Below, one piece after another: positions 49,000 through 63,707 of a DNA stretch of 64,000 nt. The position numbers and the translations under genes were made by a program. The notes below the pieces were generated by a model. It was given only the letters and a program-made list of their open reading frames with translations, did no database searches and was not told the DNA's origin. Origin of the DNA: Bin5 sp022821545 (lineage in GTDB: Bacteria; Chloroflexota; Anaerolineae; Caldilineales; Caldilineaceae); the NCBI GenBank assembly GCA_963664085.2, contig CAXXLO010000002.1, positions 1,550,001 to 1,614,000 of the forward strand, written 5' to 3'. Numbering within the stretch: the stretch's first letter is position 1; each line of letters begins with the position of its first letter.

Positions 49000-51393
49000 A
49001 TGGATAGTTTGAACAAGATTAGGCGGCCCGGCAATAATTTGATCTGCGTCCTCAAGTTGGGCCTGCGACTCCCTCTTTTTCTGTTGATTGTCGTGCTGCT
49101 GGCAATGCCCCTCCCGGCAGCCGCGCAGATGCCCGTGCCGCAACTTCCGACACGCGGCAAAATCAGCAAAGACCCTGTCGATATCCTGGATGCCATGAAT
49201 CCTATCCAGGACGTGCTCTCCGGGCCTGCATGGCTCATCGCCCAAGGTGTGGACAATCGGATTTTCCTCGACCGGCCCGGTTGGAACACGCTCGACCGTC
49301 AGAACCTCAGCAGCCTCCCCGGCAGTGAAGGAGATCCCCCGCTGCTGCAGTCGGTGGGGCCGGGCATCCTTGTGCCCTACCGCGATCCGGCGCCCGCGTT
49401 CAGCCGCGACCTGCTGGTGACCCGGGACTTTAGCAACACCCCCTTGCAGACCGAGCCGGATATCGCCGTCAATCCGCATGATCCCGATCATCTCGTTTTG
49501 GGCCTGATCGACTACAACTTCCCCAACAATTCGGCTTACGTGAGCATCGATGGCGGTGTGAATTGGGAGGGGCCGCAGCAGATCAAATACCTGCGTAAAG
49601 ACCGCATCTCCGGTGGCGACCCGGTGGTGGAATTCGATAGCGACGGCAATGTTTACATGGCCTCCATCTCGATCGGCATCAAAGAATACTCTGTCGGCAA
49701 TGCCACCGGCTTTGCCCTGGTTTCCTCGATCGCCGTCTCCACGTCCAAAGATGGCGGCTTCGTCTGGGAAGAGCCCGTCGACAGCGCCCGCAGCGACGTC
49801 GAAAGCGATGCCGTGCTGGACCCCACCGGTCGCATACGCGGTTCAGTAAGTCTCAGCTTCCTCGACAAACCGTGGCTCACTACGGGCCCTCATCCCACGA
49901 TCGAAGACCAGACGGTGGTCTATGTCACATTTGTCGAATTTAATACCATCTACGACATCCTCTACATCGGCGAGCTCCCAACCCTGGGCGCGCCCGAAGT
50001 GCAGACCACGCCCATGCTGGCCTACTCGCTCGACCAGGGTCTGACCTGGTCCGATCCTGTCGCGGTCGGCCCGACCGTAAAGCGCACCTATGGCGAAATC
50101 GACGACACCGAAGGGCAATCGAACGCGATCGGCACCAAGCGAGTCGTGCAGGGGCCTTTCCCCGTCGTCGATTCCAAGGGCACTCTCTACGTAACCTGGA
50201 TTGACAGCACCGACGACGAGAGCATGAAAGGCCAAGCCGAATTCTATATGTCCAAGTCTGAAGATGGCGGCGAAACTTTCGGCGATCCCAAGCGTATCGC
50301 CCGATTCCTTGAGCCAGGGTTCCGACCCCGTAACGCCTACTTCCGCTACTGGGCGTCTGCCTTCCCCAAAGTTTCGATAGGGCCTGACGATGAGCTCTAT
50401 GTAGCCTATGTCGCTCTGCCGGCGGAAAATCCGCTCGACGAGGGCGACGTATACTTTATCCGCTCGCTCGACGGCGGAGACCGCTGGTCGCGGCCCGTAC
50501 GCATCAACACCGACGAGACCGACGCCGTTCAGTTTTTCCCGGCCATGGACGTCGGGCCGGATGGCGTCATCCATCTCATGTGGGGTGATATGCGCGACGA
50601 CCCCGTCCGCACCCGCTACCATATCTACTATACCCGTTCCGAAGATCAGGGCGAGACCTGGGGGTTCGAGCTGGAAGAGCTTGACCTCAAAGTGGGCGAC
50701 ACGCGCGTCACCGACTTCCCCTCCAATCCCAATAAGGGCTTTCCCAGGGGGCTTTTCCTGGGCGACTACTTCGCCATCGCGGCCAGTGAGAACGATGCCT
50801 ATCTGGTGTGGGCCGATACCCGCCTCGGCGAGTTTGGCCCCACCAACCAGAAGATCGGTTTCAGCCGCCAGCGCGCCATCGCCCGACCCGAAATTTTCAT
50901 CAGCCCCGACGCCGGAGCTGCCGGCGAGACCATCACCGTCCAGGGGCACGGCTTCCAACCGGATATGGATATCTATCTGCAAGTCGGGGGCGCCAACGCT
51001 GCCTCCGGCCGCACCGACAAGCTCGGGCGCTATACCCAGCAGATCTTCGTTCCCATCTCCGGTGAAGGCGCCCACAGGGTCGTCTTGGTCGACGAATCGG
51101 GCAACTTCGCTTCCACATCATTCTATATGGAGTTCGGCTTCGACAATGTCCAGGACTTGGAAGAGAAGCTGGATGCCTTGGACGAGAAGCTCCAGCAGAT
51201 GAACGAAACCTCAACGCAAGCCGGCCTTACGCCTGCTTCGCGCCAGGTCGCGGCGGAGAGTGTGCCGGCAACGACGGCGCTCGCCGCAACCACCGTCCCC
51301 GGAGGGAGCGCGGCCTGGCCGGTGGCCGGCGGCGTTGGCATCGGCATCGCGCTTGGTCTGCTATGGGTTTCATTCCGTAAGCGAACCGGATAA
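49000..51393 (+). CDS. Secreted Asp-box (sialidase-like BNR) protein with C-terminal membrane anchor
   Basis: This 797-residue surface protein begins with a signal peptide (LFLLIVVLLAMPLPAAAQ) after an AAGGAG site. It contains at least six Asp-box motifs (SIDGGVNW, SKDGGFVW, SLDQGLTW, SEDGGETF, SLDGGDRW, SEDQGETW) of a beta-propeller. An IPT-like beta domain (SPDAGAAGETITVQGHGF) comes next, then a short coiled coil and a Thr/Ala linker. A membrane segment (WPVAGGVGIGIALGLLWVSF) plus basic tail anchors it. Asp boxes occur in sialidases, but no catalytic arginine triad was confirmed. It precedes the binding protein and shares its anchor design. Confidence 0.75.
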   Translation: MDSLNKIRRPGNNLICVLKLGLRLPLFLLIVVLLAMPLPAAAQMPVPQLPTRGKISKDPVDILDAMNPIQDVLSGPAWLIAQGVDNRIFLDRPGWNTLDRQNLSSLPGSEGDPPLLQSVGPGILVPYRDPAPAFSRDLLVTRDFSNTPLQTEPDIAVNPHDPDHLVLGLIDYNFPNNSAYVSIDGGVNWEGPQQIKYLRKDRISGGDPVVEFDSDGNVYMASISIGIKEYSVGNATGFALVSSIAVSTSKDGGFVWEEPVDSARSDVESDAVLDPTGRIRGSVSLSFLDKPWLTTGPHPTIEDQTVVYVTFVEFNTIYDILYIGELPTLGAPEVQTTPMLAYSLDQGLTWSDPVAVGPTVKRTYGEIDDTEGQSNAIGTKRVVQGPFPVVDSKGTLYVTWIDSTDDESMKGQAEFYMSKSEDGGETFGDPKRIARFLEPGFRPRNAYFRYWASAFPKVSIGPDDELYVAYVALPAENPLDEGDVYFIRSLDGGDRWSRPVRINTDETDAVQFFPAMDVGPDGVIHLMWGDMRDDPVRTRYHIYYTRSEDQGETWGFELEELDLKVGDTRVTDFPSNPNKGFPRGLFLGDYFAIAASENDAYLVWADTRLGEFGPTNQKIGFSRQRAIARPEIFISPDAGAAGETITVQGHGFQPDMDIYLQVGGANAASGRTDKLGRYTQQIFVPISGEGAHRVVLVDESGNFASTSFYMEFGFDNVQDLEEKLDALDEKLQQMNETSTQAGLTPASRQVAAESVPATTALAATTVPGGSAAWPVAGGVGIGIALGLLWVSFRKRTG

Positions 51394-51509
51394 GCCGTCA
51401 GCGGCAGGCCCCCCACGACCACTATGGTTGCCGGACGCCCCCAAAAAGTCGGTGGCGACCGGCAATCAGGTGGCCGCAGGCCCCGGATGTTGGCAAAAGG
51501 ATTTGCAAT

Positions 51510-54278
51510 ATGAATACGACTTGGTCGACCAAAATTCCAGCGTGGCTGCTCAAAGTCGTCCCGATCAGCCTGGCGATCTTTATCGGTCTCTCCGCTTCGG
51601 TCCTGGCCCAATACAGCCCCCCTCATGAGGAACCCGGTCCGGCGGTCGAGCGGCTCTACTTCAAAGCGTTCAACGTGGACCGCGCGCCGCTCGATCTGGA
51701 AGCCGGCGAGATGGACCTCTACTACTACAATCTGAAGATTGCCGCGGCCCGCGAGCTGCGCGACAAAGAGGGCATCCAACTCTTTGAAGCTCCCGCCAGC
51801 ACCATCTCGTTGATCCTCAATCCGGCGCCCGCGCCTGAAGGGAGATTGAACCCCTTTTCGATTAAGGAGGTGCGGCAGGCGATGCAGCGCTTGGTCGACC
51901 GGGAGTTTGTCACTCGGGAAATCTACCAGGGCCAGGCAGCGCCGATGTATACCAACGTGGCCTCCACCGATTACGATTATCTGACCGTCTTCGACGTGAT
52001 CCAGCAGGCGGATTTGGACTACGATCCCGAATACGGACGGCAACTGATCGCCGATGCCATGACCGAGGCCGGCGCGGAGCTGGTGGACGATGTGTGGCAC
52101 TTCAACGGACAACCAATCCGTCTGAAGTTCATTATGCGTGTGGAGGACGAGCGCCGCGAAGTGGGCGATCTGATTCGATCGGCTCTGCAAGACGCCGGGT
52201 TTGCGGTCGCGGCCAATCGCCAGTCCTTCGCGCCCGCCATCCAGACCGTCTATGCCACCGACCCGGCACAGTTTGAATGGCATCTGTATACCGAAGGCTG
52301 GGGCCGCGGCGCCCCCAACCGCTATGATTTCGGCGGCATCAACTCCTTCTATGCCCCTTGGCTCGGAAACATGCCCGGCTGGAAAGAGGTCGGCTTCTGG
52401 CACTACGAAAATGAAGAGATCGACGATCTGGGCGAGCGCCTCTTCAAGGGAGAGTTCGCCGACCAGGCCGAGCGTGACGACATGTATCGCGAAATGACCC
52501 GCATCGGCCTCGACGAGTCGGTCCGCATCTGGATCGCGACCGTCATGAACGCCTTCCCCGTGCAGGCCGGCGTCGAGGGCATCACCCAGGACTTGGCCGC
52601 AGGACCGCGCGGGCTGTGGAGCCTGCGTTCCGCCTACAAAGCCGGCAGCGACGAACTGACCGTGGGCCACCTATGGGTGTGGACCGAACGCACCACCTGG
52701 AACCCGGTCGGCGGTTTTGGCGATGTTTACAGCAACGATATCTGGCGGCATCTGCAGGACCCGGCCGTTTGGAACGATCCTTTCACCGGGATCCCGGCGC
52801 CCTTCCGTATCGGTTATCAAGTGGAGACGGCCGGACCCGAAGGCGCGGTGGATGTGCCGGCGGACGCCATCATGTGGAATGCGCAGCAAGGCCGGTGGAC
52901 GAACGTGGGTGAAAATGTGACTGCCACCAGCAAGGTCGTCTACGATTACGGCAAATTCTTCCAGGCCCCCTGGCATCATGGCCAGCCGATCAGCATGGCC
53001 GATGTCCTCTATTCGATCTACCAGGGCTTCGATCTCTCCTTCAATCCTGATAAAGCCAGGATTGAAACGGTCATCGCTACGACCGCGCGCCCTTTTCTTG
53101 ACACGATCAAGGGATACCGCGTGTTGGACGAAAATCGCATCGAAGCCTATGTGGACTTCTGGCACTTTGAGCAGAATTACATCGCCTCCTACGGCATCCC
53201 CGCCGGGTTGAGTACCCCCTGGGAGATGCTCTATGCGATGGATGAACTGGTCTTCGGTCAGCGGCGGGCTGCGTACAGCGATACGGCTGCCGCCCGTTAC
53301 AGCGTGCCATGGATCAGCCTGGTGCTGGACCGCGATGCCCGGCTCGTGCGCAAGGCCATGCTGGACCTGCGCCGGTTAGAGTCCATCCCCACAGAGGTGT
53401 TCACCCTGCCCGCTGCCGACGGTGAAATGGTCCTCACTAGCAGCGAAGAGGGCGTGGAACGTTACACCGCCGTGCTCGAATGGTTTGACGAAAAAGGCCA
53501 CATGGTGATCAGCAACGGCCCCTTCATGTTGGAACGTTATGATCCACCGGCCCAATTCGCCGAGCTGGTCGCCTTCCGTGACGCGAACTACCCTTTCACA
53601 GCCGGCGACCTCTACCGCGGGCTGCCGGATCTGATCGCATATACCGAAATCGAAGCGCCGCCGATCGAATTGGGCGCCGACTATGAAGTTACCTTGACGC
53701 TGGACGGCCCCGGCAATCTGTCCCTGCGCTATCTGCTGATCGATACCGCCAGCGGGGAGATCATCCAGCAGGGCGATGCTGACACCCTGGACCCCAACTG
53801 GTTTGCGATCAGAATGACCGCCGAAACCACGGACGAGTTGGAGCTGGGGATTTACGAACTGGTGCTGGTTGCCTACAGCGATGAGCTGGCCCGCATGGCG
53901 GAGCGGCGCATCGAGCTGGAAGCGGATTTCGCCATCATTGAAGAGGAGTCGGCAGCCGGGGAATCAGAGTCCTCGGAATCAGAGTCCTCGGATACAGAGG
54001 AAGCTTCATCTTCCGACTCGGATGAGGAGTCGTCCGAGGCCGCAGCTGAAGAGGAAGAGAGCGAATCGGAAACCGCGGCGGAAGCTGAACAGGAGTCCGA
54101 CACCGAATCCGATTCTGAGAGCCCTGCGGCCGAGTCTACAGAGGCCGAATCTGAAGAGGCCGAGTCTGCAGAAGATGAATCCGAACCCGCCGCCGGTCTT
54201 CCCGTCAACGTAGTTGCCGGCGTCGTGGTCGCTATCATCATCTTGGGCGGCATCCTGCTCGTGCGGCGTAGACGTTAG
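51510..54278 (+). CDS. Family 5 solute-binding protein with Ser/Glu-rich stalk and C-terminal membrane anchor
   Basis: This 922-residue surface protein starts with a Sec signal (VVPISLAIFIGLSASVLAQ) that has no lipobox. The family 5 binding region follows, about residues 40-720. A beta-rich domain comes next (residues 720-800), then a strongly acidic Ser/Glu stalk of over 100 residues (EESESSESESSDTEEAS type). A single membrane segment with RRRR at the end (VVAIIILGGILLV) closes it. C-terminal anchoring of a binding protein is usual in archaea but rare in bacteria, where lipid anchors prevail. Its permeases follow directly. Confidence 0.85.
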   Translation: MNTTWSTKIPAWLLKVVPISLAIFIGLSASVLAQYSPPHEEPGPAVERLYFKAFNVDRAPLDLEAGEMDLYYYNLKIAAARELRDKEGIQLFEAPASTISLILNPAPAPEGRLNPFSIKEVRQAMQRLVDREFVTREIYQGQAAPMYTNVASTDYDYLTVFDVIQQADLDYDPEYGRQLIADAMTEAGAELVDDVWHFNGQPIRLKFIMRVEDERREVGDLIRSALQDAGFAVAANRQSFAPAIQTVYATDPAQFEWHLYTEGWGRGAPNRYDFGGINSFYAPWLGNMPGWKEVGFWHYENEEIDDLGERLFKGEFADQAERDDMYREMTRIGLDESVRIWIATVMNAFPVQAGVEGITQDLAAGPRGLWSLRSAYKAGSDELTVGHLWVWTERTTWNPVGGFGDVYSNDIWRHLQDPAVWNDPFTGIPAPFRIGYQVETAGPEGAVDVPADAIMWNAQQGRWTNVGENVTATSKVVYDYGKFFQAPWHHGQPISMADVLYSIYQGFDLSFNPDKARIETVIATTARPFLDTIKGYRVLDENRIEAYVDFWHFEQNYIASYGIPAGLSTPWEMLYAMDELVFGQRRAAYSDTAAARYSVPWISLVLDRDARLVRKAMLDLRRLESIPTEVFTLPAADGEMVLTSSEEGVERYTAVLEWFDEKGHMVISNGPFMLERYDPPAQFAELVAFRDANYPFTAGDLYRGLPDLIAYTEIEAPPIELGADYEVTLTLDGPGNLSLRYLLIDTASGEIIQQGDADTLDPNWFAIRMTAETTDELELGIYELVLVAYSDELARMAERRIELEADFAIIEEESAAGESESSESESSDTEEASSSDSDEESSEAAAEEEESESETAAEAEQESDTESDSESPAAESTEAESEEAESAEDESEPAAGLPVNVVAGVVVAIIILGGILLVRRRR

Positions 54279-54291
54279 CGCCACTGCTGTA

Positions 54292-55347
54292 ATGTCACTT
54301 TTTCGTCCCCTCCTCGTCCGGTCCCTCACCATGGTCGGGGTCTTTTTCGTCGTCCTGCTCATGCTGGTCCTGACGCTGGGCCTGACCGGCTTCTCCGACC
54401 GCATTCTTGCGGCAACGATAGGAGAGCAGCTGCGCGCAGAGCGAACCGCTCTGGCCGAGACCATCCGCGACCCCGACGAGATGGAAAAGGTGCTGGAGAA
54501 ACGCCGCGAGGAGCTGGAGATCTTCTATGGCTTGCGCACGCCTTGGTACTATCGCCTCCCACGCACCGCGTTGCGGGTGTTGACCCTCGATCTGGGCGAA
54601 GCCCGCTCGCTGCGCAGTTTCGACGGCAGCAACCGCGTCTTCGATATCGTGACCGAGCGCGTGCCCAACTCCATGCTCCTGCTCACCACATCGTTTGTCA
54701 TCACCGCCATCATAGGCATCATCGGCGGCTCCTATCTTGCCACCCGCCAGGGTTCCTGGCTGGATCGCTTTGTTTCCGGCTTTGCGGCCGTTTCCTTTGC
54801 CATCCCCACCTGGTGGATCGGCATCCTGTTCATACTGATTCTCTCCATCCAACTGCGAATCCTTCCTTCCGGTGGCATGTACAGCACGCCGCCGCCTACG
54901 GAACCCTTGCCCCGCTTCTTCGACCTTGTCTCACATGCTCTGCTGCCGGTGATTACCCTGGTTCTCGTCAGCTTTGGGCCGTCGATCTACTCGATTCGCA
55001 CCATCACACTCAATATCGCCCAGGAAGACCACGTCAAGATCGCCCGCGCCAAAGGTCTGCCCGAAAGCCGGGTTCGCCTCCGCCACATTCTGCGCGTGGC
55101 CGCCCCGCCAATCGTCACCGGCCTCATGTTCGGCCTGGCCGGATCCGTGTCAGGCTCGATTCTGGTGGAGACCGTCTTTAACTGGCAGGGTATGGGCCGG
55201 CTCTACTACGATGCCCTCGCCGGCACCCCCGATGAAAACGTCATCGTTGCCCTCACCTTCATCTTCACTCTGATGTATGTCGTGATCCGCATCGTACTGG
55301 AAGTGCTCTACGTCTTCCTCGATCCACGTGTGAGGTACACAGACTGA
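54292..55347 (+). CDS. Peptide ABC transporter permease, DppB/OppB-like
   Basis: This 351-residue membrane protein forms half of the channel of a peptide-type importer. The start is MSLFRPLL (54292), 13 bases after the binding-protein stop; the open frame upstream overlaps that gene. After the first membrane segment an external loop (LRAERTALAETIRDPDEMEK) precedes the permease core. The core carries the family loop EDHVKIARAKGLPESRVRLR, matching the EAA loop of DppB. The C-terminal VETVFNWQGMGRLYYDAL segment is typical. It is followed by the DppC-like gene. Confidence 0.9.
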   Translation: MSLFRPLLVRSLTMVGVFFVVLLMLVLTLGLTGFSDRILAATIGEQLRAERTALAETIRDPDEMEKVLEKRREELEIFYGLRTPWYYRLPRTALRVLTLDLGEARSLRSFDGSNRVFDIVTERVPNSMLLLTTSFVITAIIGIIGGSYLATRQGSWLDRFVSGFAAVSFAIPTWWIGILFILILSIQLRILPSGGMYSTPPPTEPLPRFFDLVSHALLPVITLVLVSFGPSIYSIRTITLNIAQEDHVKIARAKGLPESRVRLRHILRVAAPPIVTGLMFGLAGSVSGSILVETVFNWQGMGRLYYDALAGTPDENVIVALTFIFTLMYVVIRIVLEVLYVFLDPRVRYTD

Positions 55348-55420
55348 TGCCGAACGGCAGCCCTCCGACCGGGGCGCTATCTGGGCCCCGAACGAAGACC
55401 GGCGCAAGGAGGTATACGCT

Positions 55421-56857
55421 GTGAGCAGGGCCAACGCCTTGCGGGTGCTTCTGCGCAGCGGCCCGGGCTTCGGTGGCGTCAGCCTGTTGTGCCTGCTGAT
55501 TTTGGTGGCTCTCTACGTGCTGCTCGTATTTCCACTGGACTTCGGCGAGAGCCAGTGGAGCAATCCTGTCGTCTGGGTGGATAACCCTAAAGCGGTGCCG
55601 CCGGCCTGGACCAACACGCTTCGCCGGGAGGCCCGGCCTCCCCACCGTATCTTCGAAGGCGCCGAGCCGCATACCGTGCAGATGGCTCGCAGTGGGCCGG
55701 TCCACAGCTGGCGTTTCCCCCTGACCTATGCCTCTTCTCACCCGCCGACCTTTCTGGCCGTCACCCTCGCCGACGTCAAATACGAAGAGCGCCCGCCCCT
55801 GGTGCTGATCTCCCTTAAACGGCCGGACGGCAAACAGCTGCGCATCTACCGCCACGCGGTGCGCGGTCCCCGCGAAGGTGAGAGCGGACCGTTCCTGCGT
55901 TATGGCCAAACGCCGTTGCGTGTGCAACTGAGCACCGACGAAGCAACCGTGACCGCGGTGCAGAATTTCCTTGCCGACGAGTTTGATCTGCGGCTGGACG
56001 GCGCGCAGATCGGCGGCCGCGTAGATCGTTTCCTCTTTGGCGTCCCCACCGGCGACTCTGAGGAAGCTTTCGCCCCCTTGACCGGCGACTATGAGATCAT
56101 CGTCCAGGCTGCAATGCGGGAGGAGGGCGACAGTGTGGGGAAAATCCGCTTCGTCGTCGGTGGCGCGGTGTTCGGCCTGATGGGTACCGATAGCCTGGGC
56201 AGAGACCTGGCCCGGGGCCTGCTGTTCGGGGTGCCCGTCGCGCTTTTCATTGGCGTCATCGCCGCCCTGCTGTCCACCGCGATCGGCACGTCGCTGGGCA
56301 TTGCCAGCGGTTACCTGGGCGGACGGGCCGACATCACCATCCAGCGCATCTCCGATATCGTGGCCAACGTGCCTGTGCTGCCGCTGCTCATCTTCATGCT
56401 CTTCATCGTCGGCCCCAGCCTGTGGATGATCATCTTCATCCTCGTCATCTTCGGTTGGCCGGGCCTGACCATCCAGATCCGCAGTATGGTCCTCCACTTG
56501 CGCACCAACCAGCTGGTCGAAGCCATTCAGAGCCTGGGCGCGTCGCGGCGGCGGGTGATGTTCCGCCACATACTGCCCCAGATCACCCCCTACGTCTTCG
56601 CCCAACTCATATTCGGCGCCCCCGCCGCGATTCTCTCCGAAGCGGGCCTCAGCTTTCTCGGCCTCGGCGATCCCTCCATCCCTACCTGGGGACAGATACT
56701 CGAGGCCGGCTTCCGCACCGGCGGCATCTATCTCGGCTACTGGTGGTGGATCGTGCCTCCCGGTCTCTGCATCGTTCTTACCGCCCTCACCTTCATGCTG
56801 CTTGGATTGGGAATCGAACCGGTGGTGAACCCGCGGCTGAGGCGATCGCCCCCATGA
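55421..56857 (+). CDS. Peptide ABC transporter permease, DppC/OppC-like, with large extracellular insertion
   Basis: This 478-residue permease is about 180 residues longer than normal DppC. It starts at GTG after AAGGAGG. A membrane segment (LLCLLILVALYVLLVFPL) is followed by a beta-rich extracellular region of about 200 residues. The canonical core then begins at FGLMGTDSLGRDLARGLLFG. The EAA-type loop is VEAIQSLGASRRRVMFRHIL and the core ends SEAGLSFLGLGDPSIPTWG. The insertion may contact the anchored binding protein. Its stop overlaps the next start (ATGA). Confidence 0.9.
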   Translation: MSRANALRVLLRSGPGFGGVSLLCLLILVALYVLLVFPLDFGESQWSNPVVWVDNPKAVPPAWTNTLRREARPPHRIFEGAEPHTVQMARSGPVHSWRFPLTYASSHPPTFLAVTLADVKYEERPPLVLISLKRPDGKQLRIYRHAVRGPREGESGPFLRYGQTPLRVQLSTDEATVTAVQNFLADEFDLRLDGAQIGGRVDRFLFGVPTGDSEEAFAPLTGDYEIIVQAAMREEGDSVGKIRFVVGGAVFGLMGTDSLGRDLARGLLFGVPVALFIGVIAALLSTAIGTSLGIASGYLGGRADITIQRISDIVANVPVLPLLIFMLFIVGPSLWMIIFILVIFGWPGLTIQIRSMVLHLRTNQLVEAIQSLGASRRRVMFRHILPQITPYVFAQLIFGAPAAILSEAGLSFLGLGDPSIPTWGQILEAGFRTGGIYLGYWWWIVPPGLCIVLTALTFMLLGLGIEPVVNPRLRRSPP

Positions 56858-57825
56858 CATCGCTCCTCGACGTCCGCGATCTCACCTTCCACTATGCCGA
56901 CCGGGCCGGCCCTGTGCGCGCGGTGGACAACGTCTCTTTTTCCCTCGCGAGCGGCGGCTCTGCCCTTGGTCTCGTGGGCGAATCCGGCAGTGGCAAATCC
57001 TCGCTCGCCCTCGCCATCATGCGCATGCTGCCCACAAACGTGGCCCGCTATGACGGCGCAATCTGGTTGAACGGGCAGGAGCTTCTCGGCATGGCGGACG
57101 ACCGTTTCCGGCAGGAGATCCGCTGGCGCAAGCTGTCCCTGGTCCCCCAAGGCGCGCAGAACGGCCTGAACCCTGTCCTGCGCGTAGGGGAACAGATCGT
57201 CGAACCACTGATGGTGAGCGGAACCGCCGCTAAACGGGAGGCGAACGCCCGCGCCCTGGAACTGCTGGCCTATGTGGGGCTGCCCGCAGATGTATATGAC
57301 CGTTATCCGCATGAACTCAGCGGCGGCATGAAGCAGCGCGCCATGATCGCCGCCGCCCTGATCCTGGATCCGCCCGTGGTCATCATGGATGAGCCGACTT
57401 CGGCCCTCGATGCCAGCGTTCAGACCCAGATCACCAACCTGCTCAAACGGCTGATGCAGGATATGAACCTTGCCATCATCTTTATCACGCATGACATCGC
57501 CCTGGCGAGCGATGTGTGCGACGATCTGGCTGTGGTCTATGCCGGCGAGATCGTCGAGATCGGCAGCGCGGATCAGGTGCTGCTGCACCCCAGCCACCCC
57601 TATACGCAACGGCTTCTGGCCAGCATTCCCCGGCTTCACGCCGACACCACCCCTCAATTCATCCCCGGCGCGCCGCCGGACCTGCGCGAGCCGCCTGCGG
57701 GTTGCCGGTTCCACCCCCGCTGCCCTCTGGCTTTTGAGCCGTGCGCACAGAAAAGCCCGCCGGCCTTTGAACCGGAGGATGGTCAACTGGCAAGATGCTG
57801 GCTGTTTGAGGATGGGCAAGGGTAG
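56854..57825 (+). CDS. Oligopeptide/dipeptide ABC transporter ATP-binding protein (DppD/OppD-like)
   Basis: This 323-residue ATPase, with the DppF-like protein, powers the importer. The Walker A is GESGSGKSS (near residue 38), the Q-loop VPQGAQNGLNP, the signature LSGGMKQRAMIA, and the Walker B VVIMDEPTSALD. The C-terminal oligopeptide extension is PAGCRFHPRCPLAF. The start is set at the ATGA overlap with the DppC-like stop, which gives a normal N-terminus. It ends the operon before the rRNA leader. Confidence 0.92.
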   Translation: MTSLLDVRDLTFHYADRAGPVRAVDNVSFSLASGGSALGLVGESGSGKSSLALAIMRMLPTNVARYDGAIWLNGQELLGMADDRFRQEIRWRKLSLVPQGAQNGLNPVLRVGEQIVEPLMVSGTAAKREANARALELLAYVGLPADVYDRYPHELSGGMKQRAMIAAALILDPPVVIMDEPTSALDASVQTQITNLLKRLMQDMNLAIIFITHDIALASDVCDDLAVVYAGEIVEIGSADQVLLHPSHPYTQRLLASIPRLHADTTPQFIPGAPPDLREPPAGCRFHPRCPLAFEPCAQKSPPAFEPEDGQLARCWLFEDGQG

Positions 57826-57893
57826 AGGTCGCCCCCGAAGGCGATTCAGATTGAGGAGCGTTTCTATTCATTTGAAATCAACCGGATCGGCAT

Positions 57894-57922
57894 TTGACAG
57901 GCGAGATGGTGTGTGATACATT
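57894..57922 (+). promoter_or_regulatory. rRNA operon promoter
   Basis: TTGACA (57894-57899), a 17-base spacer and TACATT (57917-57922) precede the 16S gene by about 280 bases. The leader (57923-58197) has no gene. Confidence 0.65.
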
Positions 57923-58197
57923 GAAGGAACCTGCATTGAATCGGAGACGATTTGTCAGGTGGATGTAGATGTAGTAGAGTAACGAAGTTGGCGCACCTTA
58001 ACAGTTGAAGAGTGACAAGATAAGCGAGTCCAGCAGACCTGTCAGACGTTTTCGGGTATTAAGCGGACTGCGGTAGCGGTTTGCGGGATATATTCGGGAG
58101 CGAGATGACTTGAGAGTTTGAAAGAGCTTTGCGTAGAGGTGCTGTTGTTTTGGGGGTGTACTGGGAGTGAGAGGTATGCCGTAGAGGCGGCAGCGAA

Positions 58198-59722
<1,525 letters not shown>

Positions 59723-59906
59723 AAGTGCGAAGGCGGCTCTGTGGAGGCGGCGCAGCGGTTGAGGTTTACAGCGGCTGTGTTGTTGAGGAAGCGGAGGGCG
59801 TCTGCAGCAGGAAGAAGTAGACTGGTTTGTGAGGGGGCCGGTTATCTTGTCACTTTTCAGGGGTTAAGGTGTCTCCTGAGGTAGAAGGGCAGGGCAAGTG
59901 GAAGCA

Positions 59907-59980
<74 letters not shown>

Positions 59981-60216
59981 CAGTCGTACGGCTGAAGCGT
60001 GCAACAAGCGTTGAAGTCGGCGATGGCAGCGAGGAAGGGTTCTGCAGGCCCGGCCGGCTGTGTGAAGCGGGAGGCTGGAGGGAGGATGTCCGGTCGCCTG
60101 TGAGCGGGAAGCGGAAGCAGGGATGGCACATTAAGAACTGAATAGGATAGAGAAGAACTGCTGTAGGAGTAAGAAGGGAGCGGCGGCATGTAAGAGTACG
60201 CTGCTCTGACACAGCA

Positions 60217-63160
<2,944 letters not shown>

Positions 63161-63334
63161 TATGTAGATCTTGCGCCGTCAGCAGTACTTCCTTATCCTG
63201 TTCAGTTTTTAGTGTGTCATGCGAGTGGTCTGCAGGCAGACCCCCTGACACAGCGTCAGCGGCTCCGCCGCAACCCTGCCGGTAGTGCGTTTGGCAATCC
63301 ACTCGCACCCGATAACCTGCGTAAGCAAAGAGGA

Positions 63335-63451
63335 GTTGGTGGCAAGAGCGGTGGGGAAACACCCGGTCCCATCCCGAACCCGGCAGTAAAGTCCACCAGC
63401 GTCGATGGTAGTGCGGGGGCGACCCCGTGTGAGAGTAGACCGCTGCCAACC
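63335..63451 (+). rRNA. rrf: 5S ribosomal RNA
   Basis: GTTGGTGG at 63335 pairs with the CTGCCAAC end. The middle carries CCCATCCCGAACCCGG, the conserved 5S loop text. Length is about 117 bases. Confidence 0.93.
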
Positions 63452-63495
63452 TCCTCTTTCTTATATATCAGTTCTCTTATATGTCAGTAGCTCGG

Positions 63496-63520
63496 AAACT
63501 CCCGTTAAGGGAGTTTTTTG
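63496..63520 (+). terminator. Intrinsic terminator of the rRNA operon
   Basis: AAACTCCC and GGGAGTTT pair around GTTAA and run into TTTTTTG. It lies 45 bases after the 5S gene. Confidence 0.85.
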
Positions 63521-63707
63521 TTTTCTCAAGGACGCGCCCAGGATAAAGTGCGGGAGCGTAGATGCCGCGCCATGCATGTCGGGATCTCGGGTATACTCTT
63601 CCCCGGCAGGTGAGATAGCCCGGTCTCAGGAGTGCATGGTATGATTGTGAGAGAAAGAATCAGCCCCAATCGCGTGCAGGGGCGAAGAGATCCGAGAGAA
63701 TGTCGTT

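Noticed and set aside
54016..54200. A Ser/Asp-rich minus-strand frame near 53873-54253
   Set aside because: It is the mirror image of the acidic stalk of the binding protein.
55265..56860. A 531-codon minus-strand frame opposite the DppC-like gene
   Set aside because: No ribosome site and low-complexity composition. The plus-strand permease motifs are unambiguous.
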